Of a stretch of DNA of 64,000 bases, positions 37,883 to 50,084 are shown piece after piece (position 1 is the first letter of the stretch; every line of letters starts with the position of its first letter). The position numbers and the translations under genes were made by a program. Origin of the DNA: Chionoecetes opilio (Eukaryota; Arthropoda; Malacostraca; Decapoda; Majidae); assembly GCA_016584305.1 (NCBI GenBank), contig JACEEZ010004843.1:35001-99000 (forward strand), read 5' to 3'. Below the pieces are notes generated by a model, which ran no database searches, was not told the origin of the DNA, and saw only the letters and a list, made by a program, of their open reading frames with translations.

Positions 37883-40800
37883 TTATAATGAAGCATTCTC
37901 GAACAAAGGTCCTTTACTGACGAACATTTCTGTGAAGGGTCCCTCTTGGTTAAGTTCAACAGCCTGCAGCTTCTTCAATACCAGCATTGTATAAAACTTC
38001 TGAGCCACCTGAAACAAATGAGAATTAAAATGGGTATGTATGGTTGTATTACTAAAGACAAAAATATAGCTACTGCTGTGTGCTACCCCACTTGATTGGG
38101 AGAGGGTCAAATAAAACTGTAAACTTCTCATATGTGAAAACGTGAGATGGTGGAAAATCTCAAAGTAAATTGGTGATAGCATCCATGAAAAATATATAAG
38201 AATAATGATAAGATCAATAAATGACTAAACTGAATAAAGCTATAAAGACTATTATGAAGACAAGTCCATGGTACGGTGTTTTTGCAATAAACACATCAAT
38301 GCTCTCACCATCCCCTTGTGAATATTCCAAAGAGCAAGTGAACACAAATATTTCAAAGTACAAGTGAACACAATGCTACAGCCACACCTAATTGATAATA
38401 CACAACATAATTTGCATGAGTTGATGAAAGCCTCTGAAAAGTAGTTAAACGGCTTGAAGGCCATCCATTAAATACGCAATGTTAAATAAACTTACATACG
38501 ACATCGCCTAGTCTACTGCAATCTAACACAACTTTTGAGATCCATGAGCCAAAATAGCACAACTTACCTGCTTTCTGTTGTTACTGTGAACCATATCTGA
38601 GAACAGGATGTTGTTGTTCCTGAGACGCTTCTTGATGCTGTGAAACATCTGACCAGCACGCTTGTTGACCACACGCTCCTCAAACTCCTCATAGGTTTCA
38701 TCGTCTGCTTGTTCCTCCTGACAAAACATGAGGTCTTGATTGTAATAAAAGAGAAAGCAGCCTACAAACATTAATAAAAAAAGAAATTTACATATATATT
38801 CTATGAGAAGGCTGGGTACATAACTAATCCAACTACTCTTTCTTCTCTCTACATAATGTCACATTTACTAAAGATTGAACAATAACAACAATCATAACTT
38901 TGAATGAAAGTACCTCTTCCTCCTCTTCTCTAAGGATGGCAGTGGGCGTATTAGGTCGCTCTGAATAATTGGAGCGAGGACCCCCATCAGAGTGACCACC
39001 AGGAGTGTTGGCTGGTGGGTGGGAGCCATCATAGCCGGTTGGGTTCTCCACTCCAGGCATCTGAAAGGTGGTGATGAACTCAGCATTTCCAGAGATTTAT
39101 GTAAGGCAAAAAAATTTCATTCACTTACCACTTATCTGCTTCACATCCAAGAAAACATACCCCTTTGGATAACAAGACTCAATCATGCTGTGCTTTACCA
39201 CTGTACTACATTCAGTTACGAAAATATAATCAAAAGGTATTACTGGATTAAATGACATTCCTATAGGTTTCTATTTGTTTGTAGAAGTGTGCTCGTAAAT
39301 AGGAAGAGTGAAGTTAAACAGCAGGCAGTCAATCAGGAGTTTTTGGACAACTTTCAATCAGCACAATGAAGGAAAACGTTGAAGTGCATCCCTTACTATA
39401 AAATACCAGAAATAGTCATGCCTGAAAGATAATATAAAGAGAGGGAGAGAGAGAGAGAGAGAATGAATATATAGATGCGTCTTACTCAATCATATACTTT
39501 TGTGGTTGTATGTAAAATGCATAAGAATCAAAGCAAAATACACAACATAGTACAATTACACAAACATCAGATACTACCGGACGTGCCCAATACTGACTTA
39601 GAAGCGACCAACACATGACGGGTGTAAGGCCCTACCTCCAGGAAGTTAGGCGTCTCCATTTCTGTGTGCATGGGGCTCTGGTAGGGCGTGGTGTGGGCTG
39701 GGGTCTGCTTTAACCATTGTATAAATTCAATGGGCAAATAAAAAAGAAAGAAAACAAAAAATAAAACTTTGCAATTTAGTCATACCTGATTGAATGGCAT
39801 GTGCAGTGGCCTTAAACTGTATGGGGGAGTTTGTAGTTGTCTATTCATTAGTCCTAAATCTTATGTCCACTAAAAACAAACTATTAAATGGCAGGTAAAA
39901 TAAGTTGGAATTAGTGATGTTAGTTAGTGATGAGCTTCAAATCTGCCTTAAAATGTGATCAGTTTCTTTCCCTTATATAATCAAGAAAGGATAAATAGTG
40001 TGAATCCCTTATAGCGCATTCACTCAATCAATCCTGTTATTTTGTTCTCCCTCTGGCTTAACTACAGATAGAGAGAACACCACTACCAACTAATCGGAGG
40101 TTAACTTACAAACTGCTGCTACATCTTTTCCCCCATACATTAAGAGGCAACTGCACTCCTCTCTGGATTGCTGTTAATTTGGCAGCCAACAGGTTATAAA
40201 TGAACCAGTACCTGCTTACATTAACCCCTTCACACCCAGATCTTTCCTTTCCTTTATAAAATTGTCTGTTGTTAGCCATAAAATTACGAAAAGTAACTGA
40301 ATATACCAAATTAGTTAGTGGACAAGGATACTAAACAGGTCATATCTATAAAAACATTGCTTATATTCATTAAAAATAATCTAATGGTACCCAAATTACA
40401 ATGAAAATTACGTTCTGGGTCTCAAGGGGTTAAGAGTGTGTTGAAGGAGTCTCCTGGATGGACTTCCCAGACTAGTATCTTGGCATCATCTTATCAAAGC
40501 TTACAACACAAATTGATCACCTTATATTAAAAACTAGAACTTAAATATATATAAAACCATCACATTTGAATATATGGAAACATAAGGCTGTCATTATAGG
40601 TAAATATTTGTAGGTGGAAGGGTAGTCTCTATAATGATTATTCCCTGATGGAAATATAAATAAAATGGGTAGTTACATCACATTGACTACATTTATATAT
40701 ATTTCATTCATTCATATTCATCCATTTCGTTTTTGTTCATTTCAGTCCCCTTTCTCACCCTCTCTCATTTTGTCATATCCTAACATTACAAAGGCTTTCA

Positions 40801-42220
40801 CCCTGTACTGCTTTACTTCATCTACCTTGCTCATGCACATGCCTGTCCTAACAGGATATCATCACTCGGCACTCCATCTGACTATCTCCTTGCCCCATCT
40901 TCCCCCTCACACACAATCCAAACCTTCCATATCATCTATAGTATAATAACTTAACAGAAACTACCACGTGTGGGTCTCACGGCCTCCTGTAGCTTCCTTA
41001 TGTTCTGATGTAAAAAGTAAAATGTCAAAATTCTTAACCTCTGACTCCTTTTGTCACTTGCTTAAGTTACTTATGGTATGACAATACTATCACACAAGCG
41101 TCTTTATTTCCATGATGTCTGTCCTTTGTCTCCTGTCATACCCTTGGAATCACAGCACTTCTCTCCGTTGTGGAGCCCTGAGGCATCTCTTTGTTTACAT
41201 GTTTGTCACTGACATCAAAAGCATGTAGACATTGTTGTCTAACAGAACAATGGACTGATGAAGCCTTAAAACATGGGTTGGTAATATTGAAAAAGTTATC
41301 TATTTTAAAGAGCTGAATTATTAAGAGAAACTAGTTTTTCATTCTAATTGAATGAGTTTTTAAACTATGTGGAATGTTAATACAGGAATATGAGCATAAC
41401 AACCAATTCAAAAGTGATCTCGTATGAATACTAAAAAAGACACAAAATTTGTTTTTCTAGATTAGGAGCAACTTTCATAGCAGGACAGAATATTATATAC
41501 TAGAGCTAAACTCTAAGAATGAAAGCAACTGATATATTTGCCAGCCGAAAGGTGATGACTAATGGTATGTGGTATGACATAGCATAAATAAGGTTTATGT
41601 ATGGTATTGGGTAGGCTTTAACCTTCCATGGTCTTCCTTGTTAAGGGCTTTCCAGAGGCTTGAAAAAATTATTACAACGAAATCATACTAAACCTTTCGG
41701 GTTCAATGTGAATCATCCTCAGTCTTATAAAAAAAAATTCCAATGACTGCATATTCTAACCACAGATATAAATAAAAATCTTGATAAAACATGTTAACAC
41801 GACATGAAATAAAACCAGCATGCTGTACCAAAAGCATCAGCCTAACCAACACACGTACCTGGTGAGGCTCTGTGTTGTCAGTGAGTGGGTGTGCGGGGCT
41901 GTGGAAGCCAGGCACATGGGCAGGAGTCTGGTGGGCTGCACTCTCTCTATCCTCAACAGCTTCAACTCCCTGCCCAGCAACAGTCTCATGCTGCAGGAAA
42001 GATTGCTGTAACAACAAAGAGCAATATATCATCATATCAAAAACTGTTTACATATATCACTGTCACTGATTTTCATGCACATATGCATGAATAAATTAAT
42101 AGGCTTCATTTCTGTCATTGAGATTTGAAGCTATAATATACTCTTTGATATCACTGTGCTAAATGGGATCTTAGTATAATGGGTCTTAGTATAATGGGTG
42201 GGTGGGTGGGTGGGTGGTGT

Positions 42221-42309
<89 letters not shown>

Positions 42310-45224
42310 AAAAATGTATTTAGATGTGAGGAGACATATTTATGCATCAAATAACTAGTACCTCTTCCAGGGTTATGATTTCAGGTTCTTGCGCCGGTGC
42401 TGGCTGTTCCTCCGTGACTGCCGGTGCTGCGGGAGTCTCGGGGGCTGGAGGTGCTGCCGCCTCAGCAGCATTGGCTTCTCCTCGATTTCTCGTCTGCATT
42501 GGCACCGGAACCACCTGTGATGAATAAGTCAGTTAACATATATTTCAAACAATTGGCCATCTCCTAAACAAGTGGAGTCTGGCCTAAGAAACAACAGATA
42601 CAATACTTTAAAACACCATTAAACTGCCTGACACATTAAAAAAAATGACAAGTGAAAAATGAGAAAAGCTTTACTAAAAATGCCACATAAAGAAAATATG
42701 CCGATGAGAGCAATGCAAAAACATTACATGTGAGAAACAGGATCAGAATAATAAAGGTTACATAGAATGAGAAGCTCACCTCTTCTTCCTCTGTATCAGG
42801 TTCTGGCTGCTTTCTCTTATTCTGCTTTCCTCTGGTGGTTCTCTGAGCCGCTGTGGCCTCGGGGTCATCAGCTTCTCGTACCTGATTCACAAAACGCAAT
42901 GAACAGTGTGGCATTTATACATAATGCTGAAACCTTACCTATGCATACTTCTTCCATAATAAATATATCAAAAATTTCTGAACCAAATGTTATAATGAGA
43001 ATCAACTCAGAAAATTTTGATCAAATCATGGACCCAGAGAGGAGAGAAACAATTTTTCTTACAAACTTACCACTTCTAAGCTAATACTCTCCAGTTCCCT
43101 GTCTCCAGCCATTCCAAAGTCTTCATTAGCTGAGGGTTCTGAGGTGAGGTGCCGCTGGTAGGTGCGAGCCAACACTCTGGCATGAATGGGACGTCCTGGC
43201 AGCGCAAAGAGCTTCTCCACCCCTCCCGTCTCCTTCCAGTGCATGAGCCGCTTGGTGGGGGGTGCCAGGTCGAGTGTTGTGACGATATCTGTTGTGTCAG
43301 ATAGCTGGGCCTTCATTTCCTCTCCTGATATGTTTTTCACTTCATCTACAATCAACTTCCTCTTCCTTTTAGCTCTGGGCCATCCAGACTTTATGGCTGA
43401 AGCATCCACCGGAGCAAGAGCAAAACTCTCCTCTTCATTCTGAAGGAGAGTCGTCTGTTCGTGGCCAGCCAACGTCTCATCCCCAGTTGTGGCTGGTGCT
43501 GCTTCTGCATTATTTTCTGGAACTGTGTCCAGCTGGTCAGTAGGGTCTTGGGCCTCAGGCTTTGGGGAAGACGGCCGGGATCCATCTGGAGAACTCATCG
43601 GTCCAGCGGATGGTGGACCTCCAAATCTATCCAGATCACCAACATCATCATCTGAGTCATCATGGCGCTCCTCTTTAGGTTCATCCAAGCTTGGTCCATC
43701 ATCAATGGGAGTATCATCAAAAAGACCACCCTCAAACAGACCCCCGGCAATTATGTCCTGGCCAAGATTACCTCCAAATCCATCATCACGAATGGGAGCC
43801 TCGTAATCAAGAGCCGATGCATCGTTGCGGGATCCCGAGAGACGTGAATCCTGCTCCTTAGAGGTGCCTGGTTCTTTCTCCTTGTTGAGGGGTGTACTAT
43901 CACCAAATATGAGACTGGGGTGGTCGAGGTTGTGGTCCATGGTAGAGGTGTCTCGCATGATATCTGGAGGTTCTTCAAAGCCCATGTCGCCAAAGCCATC
44001 ATCCCCTGGCACCAGAGAAATGTTTCCATAATCCTCACGCATGGTGATTTCTTCTGCCCTGGATTGGTTTAAGGTGAACTGAACCTGAATGTCATCATCA
44101 TTGAGTTCCGGCATTGCTGTGTCAAAATCATGGAACACCTCAGGCAGGGTGATGGCGCTGACGGCTGCTTCCCGGATGTCCTCAGGCAGGTCCACCATGC
44201 CTGGCCTGAATGCCATCTTGATCTTGACAAAAGCCTCATTACAGTCAGCCAGGAGGTACTTTGCCTTGCGGGAGTAAATACGCACCACCCCCAGCAACAG
44301 GTGACCCGAGGTTCTGAGGGCCATCTTGACCTGTATGGGAAAATAATAAATGTGCCTTAAAATAATGCCCTCATCAACAAGTGGAGGGGGAAAACATGAC
44401 TATTAAATTCTTCAGTGATATTTCAGCTACTTATGAAGATAATGATTATGTCAACATTTACAAATCTTTAAATACATGGATATATAGGAGTGAATTGAAT
44501 GATTAAATTACAATTTTAAAGAAAAAAGTATTCTATATTTAGCAGGCGACTATGATACATGGTTTCGCTAGATTCCAAAAATATGATATATGGCATATAA
44601 CACTGATTTAGGATATTCAGGAAATATGATACTTATCTGCCATAACTATGATACACGCTTTGGGAATACCACTACAGATTATCGCAAAAAAAAAATCTAT
44701 ATTACTGGGGTAAGAGGTTTAAAAGCATAAAATGCTGCAAAATAAAACAAGTAAAAGGAAAACTCACAGACTAAAATAAAAAATTGTAGTGTTTCACATA
44801 TTATACACAATTTTTACACATATAAAAATAACATTACACACTCACAAAATTATATCTAAACCCCCACCCCAAAAAAAAAGAGGCATGGTTAAGTCTATAT
44901 AAACAAGAAACACCTCCCTAAAAAAATGAAACGTACCTGTAATATCAGTCAACATCCGATGCATAATAATAATAAATAAATAAATAAAAAAATAAAAAAG
45001 ACATGATCTCAGCATAATTTGAATATCACTGAAAACTTCTAAATTATTCATACCATACATTAAAATGTTTAATCCCTTACCTTGGGCTGGAGGATGCCAT
45101 CCACTGACTTTTCAATATTTGTTTCGAACACATGAGCCTTGGTAAGCTTCTTGTCCCAATGAGCTGCCAGCCAAATCCGGGCCAGAGGGCCCTTCTTGGC
45201 AAGTACAAAATGTGCATAGAACAT
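37883..45224 (-). CDS. RAD21: RAD21, mitotic cohesin kleisin subunit
   Basis: Kleisin that closes the cohesin ring between SMC3 and SMC1 in the nucleus and is cleaved by separase at anaphase. Minus-strand exons are 45,224-45,081; 44,330-43,071; 42,881-42,780; 42,514-42,362; 42,005-41,859; 39,707-39,636; 39,060-38,914; 38,717-38,568; 38,008-37,883. They encode 48+420+34+51+49+24+49+50+41 = 766 residues (human 631), all junctions GT/AG and all phase 0. The N-terminal SMC3-binding domain is residues 1 to about 103, starting [21 protein letters not shown] separase-type PPDIMRD puts the Arg at residue 174, close to human Arg172. The SA/STAG-binding region around 411-443 includes [14 protein letters not shown]-rich linker (about 503-626) follows. 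The C-terminal SMC1-binding winged helix is about 690-766 ([15 protein letters not shown]). The ATG lies 8 bases after an acceptor, so a 5' noncoding exon lies to the right. Confidence 0.97.
40221..40433 (-). mobile_element. TTAA-flanked MITE, copy 4, in RAD21 intron
   Basis: Starts TTAACCCCTTCACACCCAGA and ends CTCAAGGGGTTAA. It is parallel to 6,530-6,740 and is the best-preserved copy at both ends. It lies in the 2.15 kb intron between RAD21 exons 5 and 6. Confidence 0.85.
42198..42308. repeat. (GGGT)n-(GT)n microsatellite in RAD21 intron
   Basis: A short GGGT run is followed by an uninterrupted GT run, ending only about 50 bp from RAD21 exon 4. Confidence 0.97.
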
Positions 45225-45544
45225 GGTTGCTCCTGTAAAAGAAAAATATAGTAATAATTAACTTCTCAGTATTGTTTAGTTTTCATAAAACAGTAACATA
45301 AGCAAGTCTACATCAAAGAAAGCACTAAAAGTTTTCATATTGTAAGTTCAAGTACTATCAAACTTTCTTTGTCCTGTGCAGCTAATAAAATATGCACCTC
45401 ATGATCACCAAGGATTAAATGGAAATACATATGCCAAGGCAACTTATAAGTGAGGGCTCTCTACAGGGCCCAGGGGCCTTATCCGCCCATGCATGGAGTA
45501 TATCTCATGTTTAGGGAGGATCCACTCATACAGCTCTCCTAAAC

Positions 45545-45840
45545 AGGGTGGATTCAAAAGCTTTTCGTCTCATCAACTCCCCTCCTCTGACTGCCTGTCT
45601 TCAATCTTTAATTCACCGCAGCAATGTTGCTTCTCTTGCTATTTTTAAACGTTATTTTCATGCTTACTGCATTTCTGAACTTGCTATCTGCATGCCTTCC
45701 CCCCTCCCGAGGCCTTGCTGCACAAGACTTTCTACTCATTCTCATCCCTATTCTGTCCATCTTTCTAATGCAAGAGTTAACCAGTATCTTCACTCTTTAA
45801 TCCCTTTCACTTGTTAACTCCTGAACCCTCTTCCTGTTTG
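45545..45840 (+). pseudogene. Non-LTR retrotransposon C-terminal remnant
   Basis: The frame contains SKAFRLINSPPLT, LQSLIHRSNVASLAIFKRYF, PLPRPCCTRLSTHSHPYSV and LSNARVNQY. This is the tail of a non-LTR reverse transcriptase very common in decapod genomes. It ends with a stop at 45,817, just where the family continues with a KLWNSLP-type block (seen degenerate after the stop). It sits just upstream of RAD21 coding exon 1, on the opposite strand. Confidence 0.78.
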
Positions 45841-45964
45841 TTTTTATTCCTTACTCAACTTCATTTTTTCACACTTTTTGGCGAAAATCAATATATATAT
45901 ATATATTTTAGACTGCATCAATTCCCCTCCTGTTTCAAAAACTAGTTATTCCGGTACCTGGAAC

Positions 45965-46720
45965 CAGACATGGGCATGATTATGATTATTAATAAAAAAA
46001 ATCATAATCAAAGGCTGTGATTACATAATCATAATCAAAAGTTAAGCAACAGGTATAATCATAATCAAATCATAAGGAAATATGAAGCTGCAGCTTTAAT
46101 CATAATCAAATCATAATCATATTTTTCTTCATAATAATCAATGATTAAAATGTGATTATTGTGATTATTTCATTGTATTTTCTATGTAACAATTCTTATG
46201 TCTCCTAAATAAATTAGCCAATTTCATATATATGTATATGTTCCAGGTCCAAGCATGTTTGCAAAGCATGACACTAACTAAAGGCGTTTTCTGCGGGGGA
46301 GCAAGAGAAATTTCGCTTGCAAGCGGTCACTTTTCTCTTGCTGTACCCCCGCAGAAAACGTTCACCCGTTGCTTGCTCCATGAGAAGGCGACGCGGCGGC
46401 TGAGATGTAAGCAAAACAAAGATCAAATGACTATTTTGACCATCTAGATATTTTCACACTGGGACGTATCCTATACCGTCAGTTAGAAAAGTGTGCAGAT
46501 TCAGGAAGTGTGCTTAGAAATTTACCTTATCAAAAAATGATCTTAATAATAATCATTACTGTGTACAAATAATCACAATAAAATGTGATTATAATCATAA
46601 TCTAATCATAATCATAAAAAGGAAAAAAAGAGTAATCATAATCGAATCATAATCAAAAATTATTCCGGATGATAATCAAAATCAAATCATAATAATTTTT
46701 TATAATCATGCCCATGTCTG
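45965..46720. mobile_element. hAT-type MITE with ATAATCA-rich arms and GC hairpin core
   Basis: Terminal inverted repeats CAGACATGGGCATGATTAT and ATAATCATGCCCATGTCTG. An exact 8 bp direct repeat, CCTGGAAC, flanks the element at 45,957-45,964 and 46,721-46,728. Eight-bp duplications with ends starting CAG are typical of hAT elements. The subterminal arms are built of AATCATAATCA-type tandem repeats. The centre holds a strong GC-rich hairpin (46,285-46,360). No transposase, so non-autonomous. It is inserted in a copy of repeat R3. Confidence 0.82.
46285..46360. repeat. GC-rich hairpin inside the hAT MITE
   Basis: The left arm CGTTTTCTGCGGGGG-AGCAAGAGAAA pairs with TTTTCTCTTGCT-CCCCCGCAGAAAACG across a loop of about 20 nt. 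There is one 3 nt bulge (GTA) in the right arm. The stem is about 26 bp. Confidence 0.88.
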
Positions 46721-46823
46721 CCTGGAACTCTCGTCTACTGGAATTTTTGCCGCTGTCGACAAGTGTTCCTATTTTCTACAACCATTCCAGTTCTTGATCT
46801 TGTTATTACAGTAGTACCCAATA

Positions 46824-46893
46824 CAGGAGAACCTCATTTAACCGGCATTCAAAACAACGGCAGCCTCAAAACAACGGCACTAATCGACCCAGG

Positions 46894-46935
<42 letters not shown>

Positions 46936-47264
46936 TGATAAACTCTGGAACTCTCTTCCTGTTTCTATTTTTCCACTTTCCTATGACTTAAATCTTTTCA
47001 AAAGAAGAGTAACAAGACACCTCCCGAATTAAATTGGCTCACCCCTTTTTTATTTTATTCTCTGACTGTCTTCTTTATAGGGACTGGCAACTAAGCGGAC
47101 TTTGTGTTACCCATTTTGTTGTGCCCTTGGCCGGTTCCTTTCGATGGAAAAAAAAAAAAAAGATTTTGGGCGATTCCATAAGAGTAACTCTCAAAATAAC
47201 GGCAAAATGAGTTATCTGGCATGCGCTCCCCCCCCGAGGGTGCCGGATAAACGAGGTTCTCCTG
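46824..47264. mobile_element. pogo/Tigger-type MITE with TA duplication
   Basis: Ends CAGGAGAACCTCATTTAACC and the inverted GATAAACGAGGTTCTCCTG, directly flanked by TA on both sides. Ends of the form CAG..GAACCTCGTTTATCCGG with TA targets are typical of pogo/Tigger elements. Subterminal AAAACAACGGCA/AAAATAACGGCA blocks also match. It contains an inserted LINE 3' end. Confidence 0.8.
46897..47161 (+). mobile_element. LINE 3' end inserted in the pogo MITE
   Basis: After a 34 bp T run comes a short frame with KLWNSLPVSIFPLSYDLN and FKRRVTRHL, then stop, then an untranslated tail ending in an A run at 47,147-47,161. This is the very end of the same LINE family as 45,545-45,840. The leading T run is odd for a simple 5'-truncated insertion and may be a separate expansion or an inversion junction. 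Confidence 0.7.
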
Positions 47265-47489
47265 TATATATATCTAATCAGCTTTTACCCGTGTTTCTGC
47301 ATTTAGGGATTAAAAACCAGCATTAGCTTGAACAGTTAGGTGGTTACGTAACCAATGACCAGGTAAGGTTAGTGAACTAGCGGGAGTGTCTGAGGGGACG
47401 CAACCCCTCCAGTTTGGTAAGATTACATAACCAATGCCCATGTATCGTACCAATTAAAATGCAGCTTTACAGTGTTTTGGGACAAGCAA

Positions 47490-47640
47490 AAAATGTGGTG
47501 TCTAATGATGAAACACCTTTAATTCTACTTTTTTCATCTAGACATTACAAGTGTCATAAAAAAATTCCACGTGACGAGAGTTCTCGGTTGGTGTTTCAAC
47601 GAAAATTCCGGTCAACAACAGTACCATATAGTTATTTCAG
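47490..47640 (-). repeat. Dispersed repeat R3, inverted uninterrupted copy
   Basis: Reverse complement of 30,411-30,552, including GAGAGTTCTCGGTTGGTGTT and ATTACAAGT (47,544-47,552), the uninterrupted version of the MULE target site. Confidence 0.72.
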
Positions 47641-48086
47641 CCAGAAACGCTTACGTTAGATGTGGGGTTTCGTTTAATAACAGATAATATCAAGAAAAAA
47701 AGGAAATTATCATTACTACAGCAGTGCGAAGCGGGGCGAGATGTTTGAGGGGAGGGCGCCCACAACTGAATACAAACATTGATTTCTGCCAAAAACGAAT
47801 GACAGATTAATTCAAAACACATCAAAACTATTCAGAAAAACAAAGTCTCGTCCCCGAAATCAGTGATGCCCAATAACAAAAATTTACCGAAATTTATTTA
47901 AAGTTGAAGCTCGACCAAAACACCGGTGAAGTTAATCAAACAAACTGGACAAATGGTTGACTGAATTACAGCAATAACCACCACTACAGGAATTACCAAG
48001 ATGCCACCTCAACACCCTATCAGTCGACCCCAAGGTAGCATGAGAACGGGGTGCGGTCAGTTCGTACACAATTTGTTTCGGTAAAT

Positions 48087-48702
48087 TTCTAGCGTTTGCC
48101 CATACTCTCCCACTTCCCCCAAACAAGTTTGGGGACCTGTGGGAATGCGGGGTTTTCGGGTGGGGAACAAATTATGCGTCGGAAACACAAACTTTAAGAG
48201 TTGTGTAGGGGGAGTAAAATTCCCTAGATCTAGGGTAATTTCCTTATATCTAGAGAAATTTGCGTAACCAAAATTAACCTAACCTAGCTGGGGGCTTGAC
48301 CCACCGATAACCTAGCCTAACCAAATCTAACCTAACCTAACCTAACCAAATCTAACCTAACCTAACCAAACCAAATCTAACCTAGCCAAACCAAATCTAA
48401 CCTAACCTAAACAAATCTAACCTAACCTAACCTAAACAATTCTAACTTAGTCTCCTAGCGGGGGGTCGGGGGGTTCTCGACACTTCGGTCATCATTCTGT
48501 GAGGTTCGTCAGGTTCACACGTTTCTGGACTCAGTAGTAATCCAATGAATTTTCCCTAGATATAGGGATTTTTTTCAACACCCCTAGCTCAAAAACTATT
48601 TGGTTGCGACCCATATTTTGTACCCCAGCCAAATATCCCGCATTCCCCCAGGTCCCCAAGCTTGTTTTGTGGGAGAGGGGGAGTATGGGCAAACACTAGA
48701 AT
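48087..48702. mobile_element. Foldback element F4 with CCTAA core
   Basis: The left arm starts TTCTAGCGTTTGCCCATACT and the right arm ends AGTATGGGCAAACACTAGAA. The inverted similarity runs inward about 170 bp (CAAGTTTGGGGACCTG against CAGGTCCCCAAGCTTG; ATATCTAG blocks). The core from about 48,272 to 48,452 is a CCTAACCTAACC / CCAAATCTAACC array. No protein. Confidence 0.82.
48272..48452. repeat. Interstitial CCTAA (TTAGG-type) array
   Basis: Runs of CCTAA alternate with CCAAATCTAA and AACAAATCTAA variants, inside foldback F4. TTAGG is the arthropod telomere repeat, but this array is short, degenerate and enclosed by element arms, so it is not a telomere. Confidence 0.85.
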
Positions 48703-50084
48703 ACCGTTGTTTCGTACACCAAAAAGTTGTTTCGTAGTCTATATGAAACCATAGTCGTTTCGTACACCGAGCTTAGAGTTGAACTTTACTACTAGTTACG
48801 ATTCGACAACAGATATGTACGAAAAAACAGTGTATGAAACAACTTAACAAAACCTGGGTACGAAACAACTTGTGTACGGAACTCCCTGTAACCATCTGTC
48901 GACCCCAATAGCATGAGAATACACCTGTTAAAAGTACCTGCAGAGACCTATCTTAGCCATGCCAATAACAAACTCAACCCAAGTAATTAAGCACGTAAGC
49001 AAGGAAGCAGTCCAACCCTCCGTCCAAGCCAGTGATAACCCTTTCAGACCCTTTCAGGAAGTAAATAAACAAGCAGCTAAAACTGTTCCAGGTACCAAAC
49101 TGTGCACTATGATAACTCAGTCTCAAAGTATATAGGTAAACGAGTAGATAACATGAGTAATCAAGCAGTAAGTGAGTTGACAATGCACCATATCTAACCA
49201 ATACCCCTTGAGTAAGTAAATAAGTAAGTCAATGACAAACCAACACAAACCTTTTTTGCCCGAGGGGTGAAGTATGTACGTGTACGAGCCTCGGATGTGC
49301 ACGTACGCGGCTTAGGGTACGTACAGGGTTCCGGTGTGTACGTCCCGGAATGTGACACAGTCAAAACAGGGTTATTTGGGGCCCGAGGACTCTAATAATG
49401 GGATTGTTTACATGTGTGCCCTGCCTCTGCCCCCGACGCTCAAGATGGCGCGCAATACACTGTTTGGCGCCGTGTTTGAACCACCGTGGCGTCAGGCCTG
49501 GCAAAAACATAAGAGCATCGGGACTGTATTAATAACCGTATTTAAAGGTTTTAACGTATGGTATTTAATAGGTTTAAGTTCTATGATCGGATGAATAAGT
49601 AAAATTCTAAGCTTTATTCTTTTAGCGGGAATTTGAGTGAGAAATTAATCAACAACACTGGAATGAAAATGTTTTAGTATCCCAGGTGAAAGAGACAAGG
49701 GAAAAGTTGACACGTTTTTTTTAACGTAGGAGACGAAGTTGAAGAGGACATATGAAGCGATACTAAGCGACAAAATTCTCAAGAATAAGAAGAAGGTACA
49801 GTACATATGAAATTTCTATGATGGTTGCTATGGAGGTGATTTACTCTTCTGAGCCAGGACAACGTCTGTGGAGGTAAATAGTCGGGTATAAATGCAGTTT
49901 AAACCAATACACGATCGGTGGTTTTAATTAAGTATCTTGAATGTTTCGTTCTCATCATAAGGAGTATTTCTACGGTAACTCATACAACAAATGTGGGAAA
50001 TTAAAAATAACACATGGGGGGTCTGATGGGGGCGAAACCTCCCCAAAGAGACTAGGTTACGTAATCGGTAAAACTTTGGAAGAA
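48703..50084. other. Gene-free stretch upstream of RAD21
   Basis: No exon can be proven. A relatively GC-rich patch near 49,250-49,510 contains AAGATGGCGCGC (49,443-49,454, plus strand), a YY1-like start-site motif. The frame after its ATG runs 49 codons and resembles nothing known to me. It could be the promoter of RAD21 or of an unseen gene, or chance. Confidence 0.4.

Noticed and set aside
45545..47161. The two LINE pieces (45.5 and 46.9 kb) as one split copy
   Set aside because: The first piece has its own degenerate continuation after its stop, and the second has its own poly(A) inside a separate MITE, so they are independent insertions.
49334..49594. Possible short gene starting at AAGATGGCG
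   Set aside because: The frame is short, has no recognised domain and no clear splice donor. It is kept only as a possible promoter motif.
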